Below, one piece after another: positions 33,871 through 43,142 of a stretch of 64,000 nucleotides of DNA (its first letter is position 1; every line of letters starts with the position of its first letter). Both the position numbers and the translations under genes were made by a program. Below the pieces are notes generated by a model. That model was not told where the DNA came from. It made no database searches and was given only the letters and a program-made list of their open reading frames with translations. The stretch is from Cyclobacterium jeungdonense (GTDB lineage: Bacteria; Bacteroidota; Bacteroidia; Cytophagales; Cyclobacteriaceae), in contig NZ_WMCD01000006.1 of assembly GCF_010994275.1 (NCBI RefSeq), positions 1 through 64,000 of the forward strand, in the 5' to 3' direction.

Positions 33871-34630
33871 TTCGCTACCGACATTCCTCGCCATCCTAAC
33901 GGGAGTCGTGTTGATGGTGATCATGGCCGTATTTATTATTGCCATTGTGATCATCCACAGACAGCGACAAATTAAGAACCGGCATAAAATTCAACTCCTT
34001 AAAGCCGATTATGAAAATACGATTCTGAATGCGGAAAAGGAAATTCGTGAGCAAACCCTTCTTTATGTCAGTCAGGAATTGCACGACAATATCGGTCAGT
34101 TGCTTTCCCTGACAAAGCTGGTCTTGAATAATCCTGACGGGTCCAGTGTGTACGAAGGAAAAAAACTGATCAATCAGATTATCCGTGAGGTAAGAAGTTT
34201 GTCCAAATCCATCAATAAGGACTACCTCAGTTCACTAAAATTTGAGGATTTTCTGGCCGAAGAATTGGGAAAGATTGAAAGGAGTGGCTTTTGTGCGACT
34301 ACTTTTGAAAAATTAGGCAACTCCTTTGAGGGTTTAGAAGGGGACAAGAAACTGGTGTTGATCCGGATGGTTCAGGAATGCCTAAATAATGCGATCAAGC
34401 ACGCCTCTCCTACACTGATTTCAATAAAAATTTACCACGAAGCGGGTGTTCCCACCTTGCTGATCCGGGACGATGGTGTAGGATTCGATCCAGAGTCAGA
34501 TTCGTCTGGGTTGGGCATTAAAAACCTAAAGTCAAGAATCAAGGCAGTCAATGGTCAGGTCGAGGTTGTTTCGGGGATTAATGAGGGAACTGAGATAAAA
34601 ATCCAATTTGGAAACCCAACTGACAATTAA
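33860..34630 (+). CDS. Sensor histidine kinase, HisKA_3/NarX type
   Basis: 256 residues from the ATG at 33860, which overlaps the preceding membrane protein. One N-terminal membrane helix (residues about 9-33) is followed by a coiled region, the dimerisation/phosphoacceptor box SQELHDNIGQLLSLTK with the phosphorylated His, and an HATPase domain with N box QECLNNAIKHA, G1 DDGVGFDP and G2 GLGIKNLKSR. It lacks an extracellular sensory domain. It should autophosphorylate and pass the phosphate to the NarL-type regulator encoded 1 nt downstream. Confidence 0.9.
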   Translation: MEGNSLPTFLAILTGVVLMVIMAVFIIAIVIIHRQRQIKNRHKIQLLKADYENTILNAEKEIREQTLLYVSQELHDNIGQLLSLTKLVLNNPDGSSVYEGKKLINQIIREVRSLSKSINKDYLSSLKFEDFLAEELGKIERSGFCATTFEKLGNSFEGLEGDKKLVLIRMVQECLNNAIKHASPTLISIKIYHEAGVPTLLIRDDGVGFDPESDSSGLGIKNLKSRIKAVNGQVEVVSGINEGTEIKIQFGNPTDN

Positions 34631-34631
34631 A

Positions 34632-35276
34632 ATGGCAACAAAGACCCGGATCATAATAGCAGACGATCATAAGCTTTTTGCAGCAGGAATAGAGAACTTG
34701 CTGTCGAGAGAGGAAGACTTTGAAGTAGAGGGAGTCTATCATAACGGAAAAGAGGCCCTGGAGGCTTTGGAAAAAGCAAAAGCAGATCTGATTATCACGG
34801 ATATGAATATGCCTGGCATTAACGGCTTGGATATACTGCAACACATCAAAAAGAGGAGATGGAAAATAAAGACGATCGTGCTTTCTATGTACGATGAAGA
34901 GGATATTTTTCAGAAATGTATCCGGCAAGGAGTGGATGCCTACGTTTTGAAGAATGCAGATCCGGATGAATTGATTTTTACCATCCGTGAAGTGATGGAG
35001 GATCGGTACATAGCTAATTTTGAAAAGGTGTTGAAACAAGCTGAAGAGGATGAATTTGACCAATACGACCACTTCAAAACAGCATTAAAATTGTCCAAAA
35101 GAGAACTAGAGATTCTTAAATGGATTGCCCAAGGGAAAAGCAATAAAGAGATAGCCGATGGGCTTCACTTGAGTATCTTTACCGTAGAAACCCACCGTAA
35201 GAATCTCCACCGCAAGCTTGAGGTCTCTTCCATGGCGGAGCTGGTAAAAAAAGCCCTGGATATGGGGCTGGGATAA
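34632..35276 (+). CDS. NarL/LuxR-type response regulator
   Basis: 214 residues from the ATG at 34632, 1 nt after the kinase stop. The receiver domain has the acidic pair ADD, the phosphoacceptor Asp in IITDMNMPG (about residue 57), and the conserved Lys in YVLKNAD. The C-terminal LuxR helix-turn-helix reads LSKRELEILKWIAQGKSNKE, then IADGL...TVETHRKNLHRKL. It is the output of the adjacent kinase; target genes are unknown. Confidence 0.93.
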   Translation: MATKTRIIIADDHKLFAAGIENLLSREEDFEVEGVYHNGKEALEALEKAKADLIITDMNMPGINGLDILQHIKKRRWKIKTIVLSMYDEEDIFQKCIRQGVDAYVLKNADPDELIFTIREVMEDRYIANFEKVLKQAEEDEFDQYDHFKTALKLSKRELEILKWIAQGKSNKEIADGLHLSIFTVETHRKNLHRKLEVSSMAELVKKALDMGLG

Positions 35277-35283
35277 GTAAATG

Positions 35284-35946
35284 CTACGGTTTCAATCGGG
35301 CAAGCGGAGTGATGCCTGCTTTGGTTGATTGATTTACTTGCACGAGTATTTCAGCATCCACAGGGATAAATACATCCACCCGGGAGCCAAACTTTATGAA
35401 CCCAAATTCATGCCCCTGCACCATAGTGTCTCCCTCTTTTACATAGCATTTAATTCTCTTGGCCATGGCTCCTGCTATCTGGCGGACCATTAATAATAAG
35501 CCACTGGCATGCTCCAGCACCAGGGAGGTTCTTTCATTTTCCGTGCTTGACTTTGGATGCCAGGCCACCAGGTATTTTCCAGGATGGTATTTAAAATATT
35601 TTAATACACCCGTCATGGGAGAGCGGTTTACATGTACATTGATGGGAGACATAAAGACCGAAACCTGGATCCGCTCTTCCTGCAGGTATTCATCTTCTAC
35701 GGTTTTTTCGATGACGACTACTTTTCCATCTGCAGGAGCATAAATTATTTCCGGATCATCAGGAATAGGAATGGATGGATTTCTAAAAAATTGCAACACG
35801 GCGAGGTAGCCAACAATGCTTCCAAGAAGCACCAGATTAAGTAGCAATTCTTTTTCCGGAAATACCTGATGCAAGCCAATGTTAATGCCTGCAAGGATAA
35901 AAAGCATCCAAAATAACAACGACTTTCCTTCTTTATGAATGGTCAT
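35284..35946 (-). CDS. psd: Phosphatidylserine decarboxylase, short archaeal-like type
   Basis: 220 residues with two N-terminal membrane helices, then the catalytic domain: PADGKVV, SPINVHVNRSP, an HPGKY loop and the self-cleavage site FGSRVD, where the Gly-Ser bond is cut to make the pyruvoyl group. The enzyme converts phosphatidylserine to phosphatidylethanolamine at the inner membrane. It follows cdsA on the same strand at a gap of 116 bp, consistent with a phospholipid operon; a phosphatidylserine synthase gene is not in the window. Confidence 0.92.
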   Translation of the reverse strand: MTIHKEGKSLLFWMLFILAGINIGLHQVFPEKELLLNLVLLGSIVGYLAVLQFFRNPSIPIPDDPEIIYAPADGKVVVIEKTVEDEYLQEERIQVSVFMSPINVHVNRSPMTGVLKYFKYHPGKYLVAWHPKSSTENERTSLVLEHASGLLLMVRQIAGAMAKRIKCYVKEGDTMVQGHEFGFIKFGSRVDVFIPVDAEILVQVNQSTKAGITPLARLKP

Positions 35947-36062
35947 AAGATTACAGCTTTAATTCAGGTTTCACGCGTTCTGTAAGGGATTCATTTTAGT
36001 GCTTACCGGCTAGTGAAACGGTGGATCCTAGATTACAAAATTAGTATTTTTTGGGGTATAAA

Positions 36063-36902
36063 TTAAAATATTTTCAAAAATGCTACGATAAAGGGAGTGG
36101 ATAAGAGTAATCCATCAAACCGATCCATAAATCCCCCATGTCCAGGTAGGCCCTTACCGGAGTCTTTGATGGCAATGCTTCTTTTGAAAAGCGATTCGAT
36201 CAAGTCCCCATAGGTGCCAGCAATAATAATAATGGTCATAATACAAAACCATTGCCATTCTGGCAAAACCGTGAAATTTTTGGAAATGAAATAGGTGACA
36301 ACAATTGCAGTAAAAGCTCCTCCCAGGCTGCCTTCCCATGATTTTTTAGGGGATACCCGTTCAAAAAGTTTGGTTTTACCGAATTTGGTTCCTGCAAAAA
36401 AGGCACCGGAATCACTTGCCCACAAAATTAACAAGGACCCGATTATGATTTCATAGTGAAAGGTGTTGTCCACTGAAAATGCAGCTACCGTCAGAAGGGA
36501 AAAGGGAATGGCTACATAAAAAATTCCTAAAATTGTGTAAGCAATTCCGGTAAAGGGTTTTTTATCGGATTTTCGATAGAGCTTAATAAAGAAGATCATG
36601 GAGACCAGTGGGAAAACCAGGAAATAGTAGGCAATGGGGATGATTTTCATTTCTTCCAAAAAGGTGAAACTAAAGATCAGCAAGCCTACAAATGTTCCAA
36701 AGCTCTTTAAAGGTAACATACCATCCAAGCCTGAAAGCTTGTAAAATTCCATTTGGGTAAAGCCGAGAATGATCACGAATATAATAAAGTAAGCCCACTC
36801 ACTGTAAATCGCACCACCAATAATTACCAGTGCTCCAATGAGTGCTGTAATCACACGCTGTGCAAGATTACTGTAATTACTTATACTAAAACGAGATCTC
36901 AT
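36063..36902 (-). CDS. cdsA: Phosphatidate cytidylyltransferase
   Basis: 279 residues, about eight membrane spans. Family signature near the C-terminus: SLFKRSIAIKDSGK, then LPGHGGFMDRFDG, with KKSWEGSLGG upstream. It makes CDP-diacylglycerol from CTP and phosphatidate, the precursor for phosphatidylserine and downstream phosphatidylethanolamine made by Psd. It overlaps the DUF2007 gene by 17 bp. Confidence 0.95.
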   Translation of the reverse strand: MRSRFSISNYSNLAQRVITALIGALVIIGGAIYSEWAYFIIFVIILGFTQMEFYKLSGLDGMLPLKSFGTFVGLLIFSFTFLEEMKIIPIAYYFLVFPLVSMIFFIKLYRKSDKKPFTGIAYTILGIFYVAIPFSLLTVAAFSVDNTFHYEIIIGSLLILWASDSGAFFAGTKFGKTKLFERVSPKKSWEGSLGGAFTAIVVTYFISKNFTVLPEWQWFCIMTIIIIAGTYGDLIESLFKRSIAIKDSGKGLPGHGGFMDRFDGLLLSTPFIVAFLKIF

Positions 36903-37092
36903 TTTCTATTGTATTAATAGCCCGGATGGCTTCTTCCTCTGAAACCATCACCTCGATGTTTCCATGAATCCGGTAAACCGGATCTTTTTTATTTAAAATA
37001 ACCGCGGTAATGCCTTTTTCTTCCAAAACTCCCTTGACTATTTCGGCCCGAATGGGAGAATCGGATTCGAACACTTTTTGCCACTTACTCAT
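36886..37092 (-). CDS. DUF2007 small protein
   Basis: 68 residues: KVFESDSPIRAEIVKGVLEEKGI followed by AVILNKKD and IEVMVSEEEAIRA. It matches the DUF2007 (GlnB-like fold) profile seen as small putative signal-transducing proteins. It is tightly packed between the CPBP protease (8-bp overlap) and cdsA (17-bp overlap), suggesting a regulatory or assembly role in this membrane-lipid operon. Confidence 0.85.
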   Translation of the reverse strand: MSKWQKVFESDSPIRAEIVKGVLEEKGITAVILNKKDPVYRIHGNIEVMVSEEEAIRAINTIENEISF

Positions 37093-38023
37093 TTTTTAAG
37101 GGTTTATGTCGCATTAAAAACCATTTCCATGAAATCAGGAACACAACCAGGCCCAGAATTACGTATTCCCAATGAAGATCAGTAGCATTTTCCATGTCAT
37201 ATTCTATCAGTTTCAATTTGTTGAAATATACCAAAAACAACGTAAAGGTATTATTTAGGATATGCGCCAGAATGGGAAAGATTAAAGTGCCGGAATAGAG
37301 GTAAAGGTAACCAAATAAAGCTCCCAGCGTCAGTCTTGGTAAAAACCCATAAAATTGAAAGTGGATGGCGGAAAAGATAAACGCAGTGATCCAGACCCCG
37401 GCATGGGCATTTTGAGTATAATGATGCAATTTTGGCTGCAAGATTCCCCTGAAAAGGTATTCTTCCCCTATGCCTGCCAGAACACCAATGACCAGTATTC
37501 CCATCAGTAGTTCTCCCGTCCCGGAGAAATCTGTCAGGTATAAGGTCAATTCCATCAACTGATCTTCTTTTTCCCGGAATAGGGTTTCCAAACCGCGCAT
37601 GGATTCAGGAAACTCCAGATTCATGTTCAGGTATACCAATAAGGAGTTAAAAAGCACGAAGCCTATAAGTATAGGTAGCACCAGCCAGACACGATCTAGC
37701 TTTTCGGGGCTTAATTGACGAGATAGCTGTAGGGATTTTTTGTCGACTAACCTGAGAAATAACCAGCCCCCCAACCAAAATGCCAATCCCCCTCCGAGCC
37801 CCTGAATAAACAGAAAGGCCATTCTTCCGTTTGGATGATCCAGGCTTGCTGTCAATAGGGAGGGAAGCTGGTCAAAACCAATTCCAAATAAAAAGGGGAT
37901 CAACCCCACAGCGATGGTTTGAAGAATGGCTAAGGTGCCAAACACAATTAAGACCAATACCGTTAGGGAAAGTAACCAATGCTGGTTTACCTGAGGTCCC
38001 GGCCGATGTTCATAAATTTCCAT
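37085..38023 (-). CDS. CPBP family intramembrane metalloprotease
   Basis: About 312 residues from the ATG at 38023 (MEIYEHRPG); the frame extends further but without a better start. About eight membrane spans. Motifs: GEEYLFRG (EExxxR), FSAIHFQFYG (FxxxH) and HILNN near the C-terminus (HxxxN). It heads a four-gene minus-strand run with DUF2007, cdsA and psd. Its function in that run is unknown; it is not closely similar to the CPBP protein at 953-1705. Confidence 0.87.
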   Translation of the reverse strand: MEIYEHRPGPQVNQHWLLSLTVLVLIVFGTLAILQTIAVGLIPFLFGIGFDQLPSLLTASLDHPNGRMAFLFIQGLGGGLAFWLGGWLFLRLVDKKSLQLSRQLSPEKLDRVWLVLPILIGFVLFNSLLVYLNMNLEFPESMRGLETLFREKEDQLMELTLYLTDFSGTGELLMGILVIGVLAGIGEEYLFRGILQPKLHHYTQNAHAGVWITAFIFSAIHFQFYGFLPRLTLGALFGYLYLYSGTLIFPILAHILNNTFTLFLVYFNKLKLIEYDMENATDLHWEYVILGLVVFLISWKWFLMRHKPLKNE

Positions 38024-38170
38024 ATACGACCTAAATTTACATGAATTAGCCTGTACCACAAGCCAGTTTATTGAATTGGATTTAAATAACAGGGAAAGAA
38101 AATTTCTACATTACCGGCAATGGCATTGATATTCAAGGAAAAACCATCATTTTTGCTAAAAATTTAAGTA

Positions 38171-39160
38171 GTGATTAAAATTGGAGATTTGAGTTTGGGG
38201 GAATTCCCCTTATTGTTGGCCCCTATGGAGGATGTCAGCGATCCACCCTTTCGGGCCGTATGTAAAGCTAATGGCGCTGATTTGATGTACACGGAGTTTA
38301 TAAGTTCCGAAGGACTAATCAGGGATGCTGCCAAATCCGTTCAGAAACTGGATATTTACGAATACGAAAGGCCCGTTGGCATTCAGATTTTCGGGAATGA
38401 AATTGCTTCCATGCGGGAAGCTGCCGCAATAGCCGAAGCGGCTGGGCCTGACATTCTGGATATCAATTACGGCTGTCCGGTAAATAAAGTGGCCTGCAAG
38501 GGTGCCGGTGCCGGCATATTGTTAGATATTGACAAAATGGTGTCCATGACGGCAGAAATTGTAAAAGCTGTTTCCATCCCCGTTACCGTGAAAACGAGAC
38601 TTGGCTGGGATGAAAACACCATCCGAATAGTAGAAGTTACCGAGCGGCTGCAGGATGTGGGCATTCAGGCCATCAGCATTCACGCACGCACCCGAAAACA
38701 AATGTACAAAGGGGAGGCGAACTGGGATTACCTGGCAGCAGTCAAAAGGAATCCCAGAGTCACCATTCCTGTTTTCGGCAACGGAGACGTAGACAGCCCC
38801 CAAAAAGCAAAAGCTTACAAGGAAAAATACGGCGTGGATGGAATCATGATCGGACGAGCTGCCATCGGCTATCCCTGGATTTTTAATGAGATCAACCATT
38901 TTCTGACGACCGGGGAGTTGCTGGAAGGGCCTGACCTGGAAGAACGGGTAAGAGTGGCAAAAAGGCATTTGGATTTTTCGGTGGAATGGAAGGGTGAAAA
39001 ATTGGGGCTCCTGGAAATGAGGAGGCATTATACCAATTACTTCAGGGGCCTTCCTCATTTTAAGCCTTACCGAACTGCCCTGGTGACCACGGATGATTAC
39101 GAATCCGTTTGTGAGATACTGGAGGAGGTTTCCAGGGTCTTTGCCGGTGCTGAATTCTAA
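38171..39160 (+). CDS. dusB: tRNA-dihydrouridine synthase
   Basis: 329 residues from a GTG at 38171. An FMN-binding TIM barrel with LLAPMEDVSDPPFR at the N-terminus, the catalytic Cys in INYGCPVNKVACKGAG, and the FMN-phosphate site VFGNGDV and IGRAAIGYPWIF. It reduces specific uridines in tRNA D loops using NADPH; DusB versus another Dus type is assigned by overall likeness. The gene is divergent from the CPBP-cdsA-psd operon. Confidence 0.92.
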   Translation: MIKIGDLSLGEFPLLLAPMEDVSDPPFRAVCKANGADLMYTEFISSEGLIRDAAKSVQKLDIYEYERPVGIQIFGNEIASMREAAAIAEAAGPDILDINYGCPVNKVACKGAGAGILLDIDKMVSMTAEIVKAVSIPVTVKTRLGWDENTIRIVEVTERLQDVGIQAISIHARTRKQMYKGEANWDYLAAVKRNPRVTIPVFGNGDVDSPQKAKAYKEKYGVDGIMIGRAAIGYPWIFNEINHFLTTGELLEGPDLEERVRVAKRHLDFSVEWKGEKLGLLEMRRHYTNYFRGLPHFKPYRTALVTTDDYESVCEILEEVSRVFAGAEF

Positions 39161-39213
39161 CACAGTCCCCGAGCCGAAACTTTTCCCATTTATGAAATCT
39201 ATTTCGACCTTAA

Positions 39214-40128
39214 ATGCCTGAATCAAACCCGAGTAATCGTCCAAAGCATTGGGGTATGTTGGTTGTGTTGGCGTTGATTTGGGGGAGTTCTTTCATTCTG
39301 ATTAAAAAGGCTTTGCTGGTTTTCTCAGCCGGGGAAGTAGGCGCCTTACGGATTGTGACAGCGGCTACGGTGTTGCTACCCCTGGCCATGCCTCAATTAA
39401 AAAGGCTTCAAAACAAACAGTTGGGTTACCTACTGAGCATCGGCTTTGTAGGTAGTTTTATACCTGCCTTTCTTTTTGCCACTGCTCAGACCAATCTTTC
39501 CAGTTCCCTGGCAGGGGTAATCAATGCCCTTACACCACTAATGGTGGTAACGGTGGGGGCCTTCTTTTTTGGAACCCGCATTACCAACCGTAACGCCCTG
39601 GGATTGCTCATCGCTTTTGCGGGCGTGGGTATTCTGGTAATGGCCGGATCAGAGGGAAAGGGCTGGGCGGTGTTTTCAAGCATTAACCTCTATGGGCTGC
39701 TGGTAGTAGGAGCCACCATTTGTTACGGGCTAAATGTTAATATTATTAAGTTTCGGGTCCAGGAAATTGAGGCGAAGGTCATCACGGCGGTTTCCCTGAT
39801 GATGGTTCTGCCATTGGCAGCTATTTATTTGTGGGGGTTTACGGATTTTTCTTTCAAACTCTTGCATATGGAAGGATCCTGGATAGCGGCAGGATATATT
39901 GCTGCATTGGGCATTATTGGTACCGCCGCAGCCCTGGTACTCTTCAATACTATGGTCAAATTAGTGACTCCGGTTTTTGCCAGTTCGGTTACCTATCTGG
40001 TGCCCATGGTGGCCTTATTTTGGGGAGTTTTAGATGGTGAGTCGTTGTTTCTTTTCCATTATGTAGGGATTTTTGCGGTGATAATGGGTGTATGGCTCGG
40101 AAACCGAAAATCCAAATTCCCAAAATAA
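39214..40128 (+). CDS. EamA/DMT family transporter
   Basis: 304 residues with ten predicted membrane helices in two EamA repeats; the N-terminal repeat starts LALIWGSSFILIKKAL and the C-terminal one includes YGLLVVGATICYGLNV. It would export or import a small metabolite; the substrate cannot be read from sequence. It follows dusB at 54 bp and may be co-transcribed. Confidence 0.87.
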   Translation: MPESNPSNRPKHWGMLVVLALIWGSSFILIKKALLVFSAGEVGALRIVTAATVLLPLAMPQLKRLQNKQLGYLLSIGFVGSFIPAFLFATAQTNLSSSLAGVINALTPLMVVTVGAFFFGTRITNRNALGLLIAFAGVGILVMAGSEGKGWAVFSSINLYGLLVVGATICYGLNVNIIKFRVQEIEAKVITAVSLMMVLPLAAIYLWGFTDFSFKLLHMEGSWIAAGYIAALGIIGTAAALVLFNTMVKLVTPVFASSVTYLVPMVALFWGVLDGESLFLFHYVGIFAVIMGVWLGNRKSKFPK

Positions 40129-40193
40129 TTCCTTCCGCAGCATTGAATTATTAAGATATATTCGCCTAGTTTAAATTTCCTTAGTGAACTACC

Positions 40194-41114
40194 ATGTTTG
40201 ACAATTTCCTAAACTTTGATCTGGACACCGCTTTAAGAAACAGGATCCTACAGACCCTCTTGATCATCTTTATCATGTGGCTGATCAATAAAATATCTGT
40301 AAGGCTAATTTACAGGGGAGATGCCGCGGAACTTAGGAAGCAATACCACTGGAGAAAAGTGATTGAATACACTTCCTTTATTGTGGGTATTCTGATTATC
40401 GGTAATCTTTGGATTAACAATTTCCAATCGGTTACCACTTTTTTAGGCTTGTTGTCAGCCGGTATTGCCATTGCATTAAAGGATATTTTTGTAAATATCG
40501 CCGGTTGGGCCTTTATTTATTTGCGAAAGCCCTTTGATGTCGGAGACCGGATTCAGATAGGAGAGGTTCAGGGAGATGTGATCGATTTGCGTCTTTTTCA
40601 ATTTTCCCTGCTGGAAATTGGAAATTGGGTGGAAGCAGATCAAAGTACTGGCAGGGTGGTTCATGTGCCCAACGGGAAGATTTTTATGGATGCCCAAGCA
40701 AATTATTCCATCGGCTTTAACTATATCTGGAACGAACAAAAAATATACATCACCTTACGGAGTGACTTCAAAAGAGCCAAGGCCATCTTACTGGAAATTC
40801 TGAATGAACATCTGAAGGATGATCTTCGATTGGCGGAAAAAGTTTTTAAGAAAGCCAAACAGGAACACCTTATCGTTTACAAGCAATTTACCCCTATGAT
40901 TTTCACCAAAATCACCGAGAGGGGAATTCAACTATCTATGCGTTATCTTTGCGATCCCAAGAAAAGACGGATGTTCGAACATTCTATTACCGAAAGTATT
41001 CTTGAAAGACTGGGCCCTGAGGACAACATCCGAATTGCATACCCTACATCTACCATTTTGCTTCATCAGGACAAAGCACACCCGGATACCCACCCGGGCT
41101 CAAAAAGAAAATAA
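40194..41114 (+). CDS. MscS-type mechanosensitive channel (or small-conductance ion channel)
   Basis: 306 residues: two or three N-terminal helices, the MscS pore helix region (FLGLLSAGIAIALKDIFVNIAG) and the beta domain starting IYLRKPFDVGDRIQIGEVQG, with VPNGKIFMDAQANYS. It would open in response to membrane tension. It starts 65 bp after the EamA gene and is convergent with ypdA, the two stops being about 8 bp apart. Confidence 0.9.
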   Translation: MFDNFLNFDLDTALRNRILQTLLIIFIMWLINKISVRLIYRGDAAELRKQYHWRKVIEYTSFIVGILIIGNLWINNFQSVTTFLGLLSAGIAIALKDIFVNIAGWAFIYLRKPFDVGDRIQIGEVQGDVIDLRLFQFSLLEIGNWVEADQSTGRVVHVPNGKIFMDAQANYSIGFNYIWNEQKIYITLRSDFKRAKAILLEILNEHLKDDLRLAEKVFKKAKQEHLIVYKQFTPMIFTKITERGIQLSMRYLCDPKKRRMFEHSITESILERLGPEDNIRIAYPTSTILLHQDKAHPDTHPGSKRK

Positions 41115-41122
41115 CGACGGGG

Positions 41123-42112
41123 TTATTTTTCCAAACCGGAAGGAACCTCTTTCTTTTTTACAATATCTTCTATTATTGACCGGGCATGGACAATGGTGTT
41201 TTCAATAAAAAATTCACGGGTATTTAATCCCCCGCAGACTACCCCCGCCAGGTATAAGCCTGGTATGTTGGATTCCTGACTCTGATCATCGTAGCAAGGC
41301 TGTTTTTTCTCATCCAGGCTAAGCTTTACTCCCAACTGGTCCAGAAGAGCAAAGTTGGGTTTGTATCCGGTCATGGCCAGCACAAAATCATTTTCCAGCG
41401 ACACCACCCCCTCCGGTGTTTGCAAGAGAACTTCCTTTTCCCGTATTTCTTTAATGGTGGTGTTGAAGTAACCCTTGATGGAGCCTTCTTTGATGCGGTT
41501 TTCTATGTCTGGTAAGACCCAGTATTTTACCGTTTGGTCAATTTCCGGTTTCATGACCACCATGGTTACCTCTGCCCCTTTACGCCAGGTTTCAAGCGCT
41601 ACATCTACAGCCGAATTTCCTCCTCCTACTACGATTACCTTTTGGCCAATGTAGGGCCAGGGTTCTTTGTAATAATGGGTCACTTTTGGTAGGTCCTCTC
41701 CGGGAACATTCATCGTGTTAGGCAAATCATAAAAACCGGTGGCCATTACTAGTTTTTCAGCCAGGTAAACTCCTTTGGAGGTATGAACCAAAAATCCATC
41801 TCCGTCTTTTTCCAGTGTCTGTACCTCTTCGTACAAACTGATGTTGAGCTGGTAATGTCGGACAATCCTTCGGTAATACTCCAATGCCTCCGGCCGGGTA
41901 GGTTTGTTGGAAATGGACATGAACGGGATATCGCCCATTTCCAGTTTTTCCGAAGTGGAAAAAAAAGTCATGTTGACCGGATAATTAAAAATGGAATTGG
42001 TCAACACTCCCTTTTCTACGATAAGGTAATTCAAATTCTTCTTTTGGGCTTCAATGCCACAAGCCAATCCAATCGGTCCGGCACCAATGATCAATAATTC
42101 CAGCTTTTTCAT
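41123..42112 (-). CDS. ypdA: YpdA-family bacillithiol disulfide reductase
   Basis: 329 residues with two Rossmann folds: FAD-binding IIGAGPIGLACG at the N-terminus, and NAD(P)-binding VVGGGNSAVDVALE near residue 165; ATGFYD and LYLAGVVCGG follow. YpdA reduces bacillithiol disulfide (BSSB) to bacillithiol in thiol redox defence. No bacillithiol biosynthesis gene is nearby. Copy B of the dispersed intergenic repeat lies directly upstream. Confidence 0.9.
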   Translation of the reverse strand: MKKLELLIIGAGPIGLACGIEAQKKNLNYLIVEKGVLTNSIFNYPVNMTFFSTSEKLEMGDIPFMSISNKPTRPEALEYYRRIVRHYQLNISLYEEVQTLEKDGDGFLVHTSKGVYLAEKLVMATGFYDLPNTMNVPGEDLPKVTHYYKEPWPYIGQKVIVVGGGNSAVDVALETWRKGAEVTMVVMKPEIDQTVKYWVLPDIENRIKEGSIKGYFNTTIKEIREKEVLLQTPEGVVSLENDFVLAMTGYKPNFALLDQLGVKLSLDEKKQPCYDDQSQESNIPGLYLAGVVCGGLNTREFFIENTIVHARSIIEDIVKKKEVPSGLEK

Positions 42113-42133
42113 CTGTTTATATTTTTTTTTAGG

Positions 42134-42230
42134 GGTCAGATAGCCTGTCCCGATGTTAAATCGGGAGAATCTCGCAGGTTAAATAATCATTCCTCTGTGT
42201 GTCGCTCGCGTCATGCTCGATTACATATGG
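42134..42230. repeat. Dispersed intergenic repeat, copy B
   Basis: Partner of 32493-32590, with the hairpin TCCCGAT-GTTAA-ATCGGGA perfect in this copy (about 42149-42167). Both copies lie upstream of minus-strand genes (lemA and ypdA), about 9.6 kb apart. Confidence 0.65.
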
Positions 42231-42269
42231 TTATAAACATGAAATTCCCCGCATAGTTCCTGTTTATAG

Positions 42270-43022
42270 CTAATTGACCCGAAAAGCACATTCGCTGATC
42301 TGGGGTTCGGGAATGGTTCGAACCTCCCGAAGGTGTACCTCACCCTCCTTGTCCCAAAGCAAGGCAGTGGTGTTGACTGTGCCATAATAATCGTCCACGC
42401 GGATAAACTGGGCAGAAACGGCCTTTTCCAATCCTTTGCTAAGACCGGTGGCGGGCAGCTGATCCTCCGGTGCGTGTTCTGTGGACTGCAATAGCTGATG
42501 CAAATCTTCCATTTCAGGATTCTTTTTTTTCAAAAGCTGCTCAAACTGCTGCCGGGCGAGGTTCACTTTTGGCCAGGGACTATCTAAAAATGCATTAGAG
42601 ATAGCATGTATGCCAGCACTTACCTCCTGTATCCCCTGACCGTAGTTGGACAATATATAGAGCCGGTTCTTGTCTGCAACCAGAAGATTGAATCCGTTGT
42701 ATTCGTTCTTGTAGGGATCAATACCTTGTAAATAACTCAGCGGATCATCCTTACTTTCTAGAAACCCCGTAACCAATTCTCCTCTAGACCGCTCCCTCGG
42801 AACTTCCCGGTCCATGTCCCGGAAATTAGTAAGGGCTGCAAACCTACCGCTTGGATGAAAACCCAACCAGGTTCCACCCTCCTTTAAGTCCTTTCCTGCA
42901 TAAATTCCGCTATCCCATTGGTGCAGGGATTGACTGGGCCTTTTAAAATATTCATCCCGGTTGGCTACCAGGATTAGCTTGTACTTCGGGTGCTGGTTCC
43001 AGCTAAAAGTTATCAGACACAT
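42270..43022 (-). CDS. NRDE/TANGO2-family protein
   Basis: 250 residues starting MCLITFSWN, with the eponymous ANRDEYF motif near residue 21, then GGTWLGFHPSGRFAALTNFR. The N-terminal Cys after Met is typical of this Ntn-hydrolase-like family. Animal TANGO2 has been linked to heme or lipid handling; the bacterial role is unknown. It diverges from blaI, so the three operators between them may affect both. Confidence 0.9.
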   Translation of the reverse strand: MCLITFSWNQHPKYKLILVANRDEYFKRPSQSLHQWDSGIYAGKDLKEGGTWLGFHPSGRFAALTNFRDMDREVPRERSRGELVTGFLESKDDPLSYLQGIDPYKNEYNGFNLLVADKNRLYILSNYGQGIQEVSAGIHAISNAFLDSPWPKVNLARQQFEQLLKKKNPEMEDLHQLLQSTEHAPEDQLPATGLSKGLEKAVSAQFIRVDDYYGTVNTTALLWDKEGEVHLREVRTIPEPQISECAFRVN

Positions 43023-43089
43023 GGTGCAAATTAACTAAGCAGGGTATTAAGGAGAAACCAAAAAGAAATAAATTTTTGGTAAAACTTAA

Positions 43090-43105
43090 TACGATTTGTA
43101 TCGTA
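43090..43105. promoter_or_regulatory. BlaI-like operator 1
   Basis: TACGATTTGTATCGTA: perfect palindrome of the form TACGA-N6-TCGTA, 61 bp before the blaI-like start. One of three such sites in 69 bp. Confidence 0.8.
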
Positions 43106-43117
43106 TGTATTTGGAAA

Positions 43118-43133
43118 TACGAAAACTATCGTA
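43118..43133. promoter_or_regulatory. BlaI-like operator 2
   Basis: TACGAAAACTATCGTA: 16 bp with TACGA/TCGTA arms; centre 28 bp from site 1. Confidence 0.8.
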
Positions 43134-43142
43134 TAAATTGCC

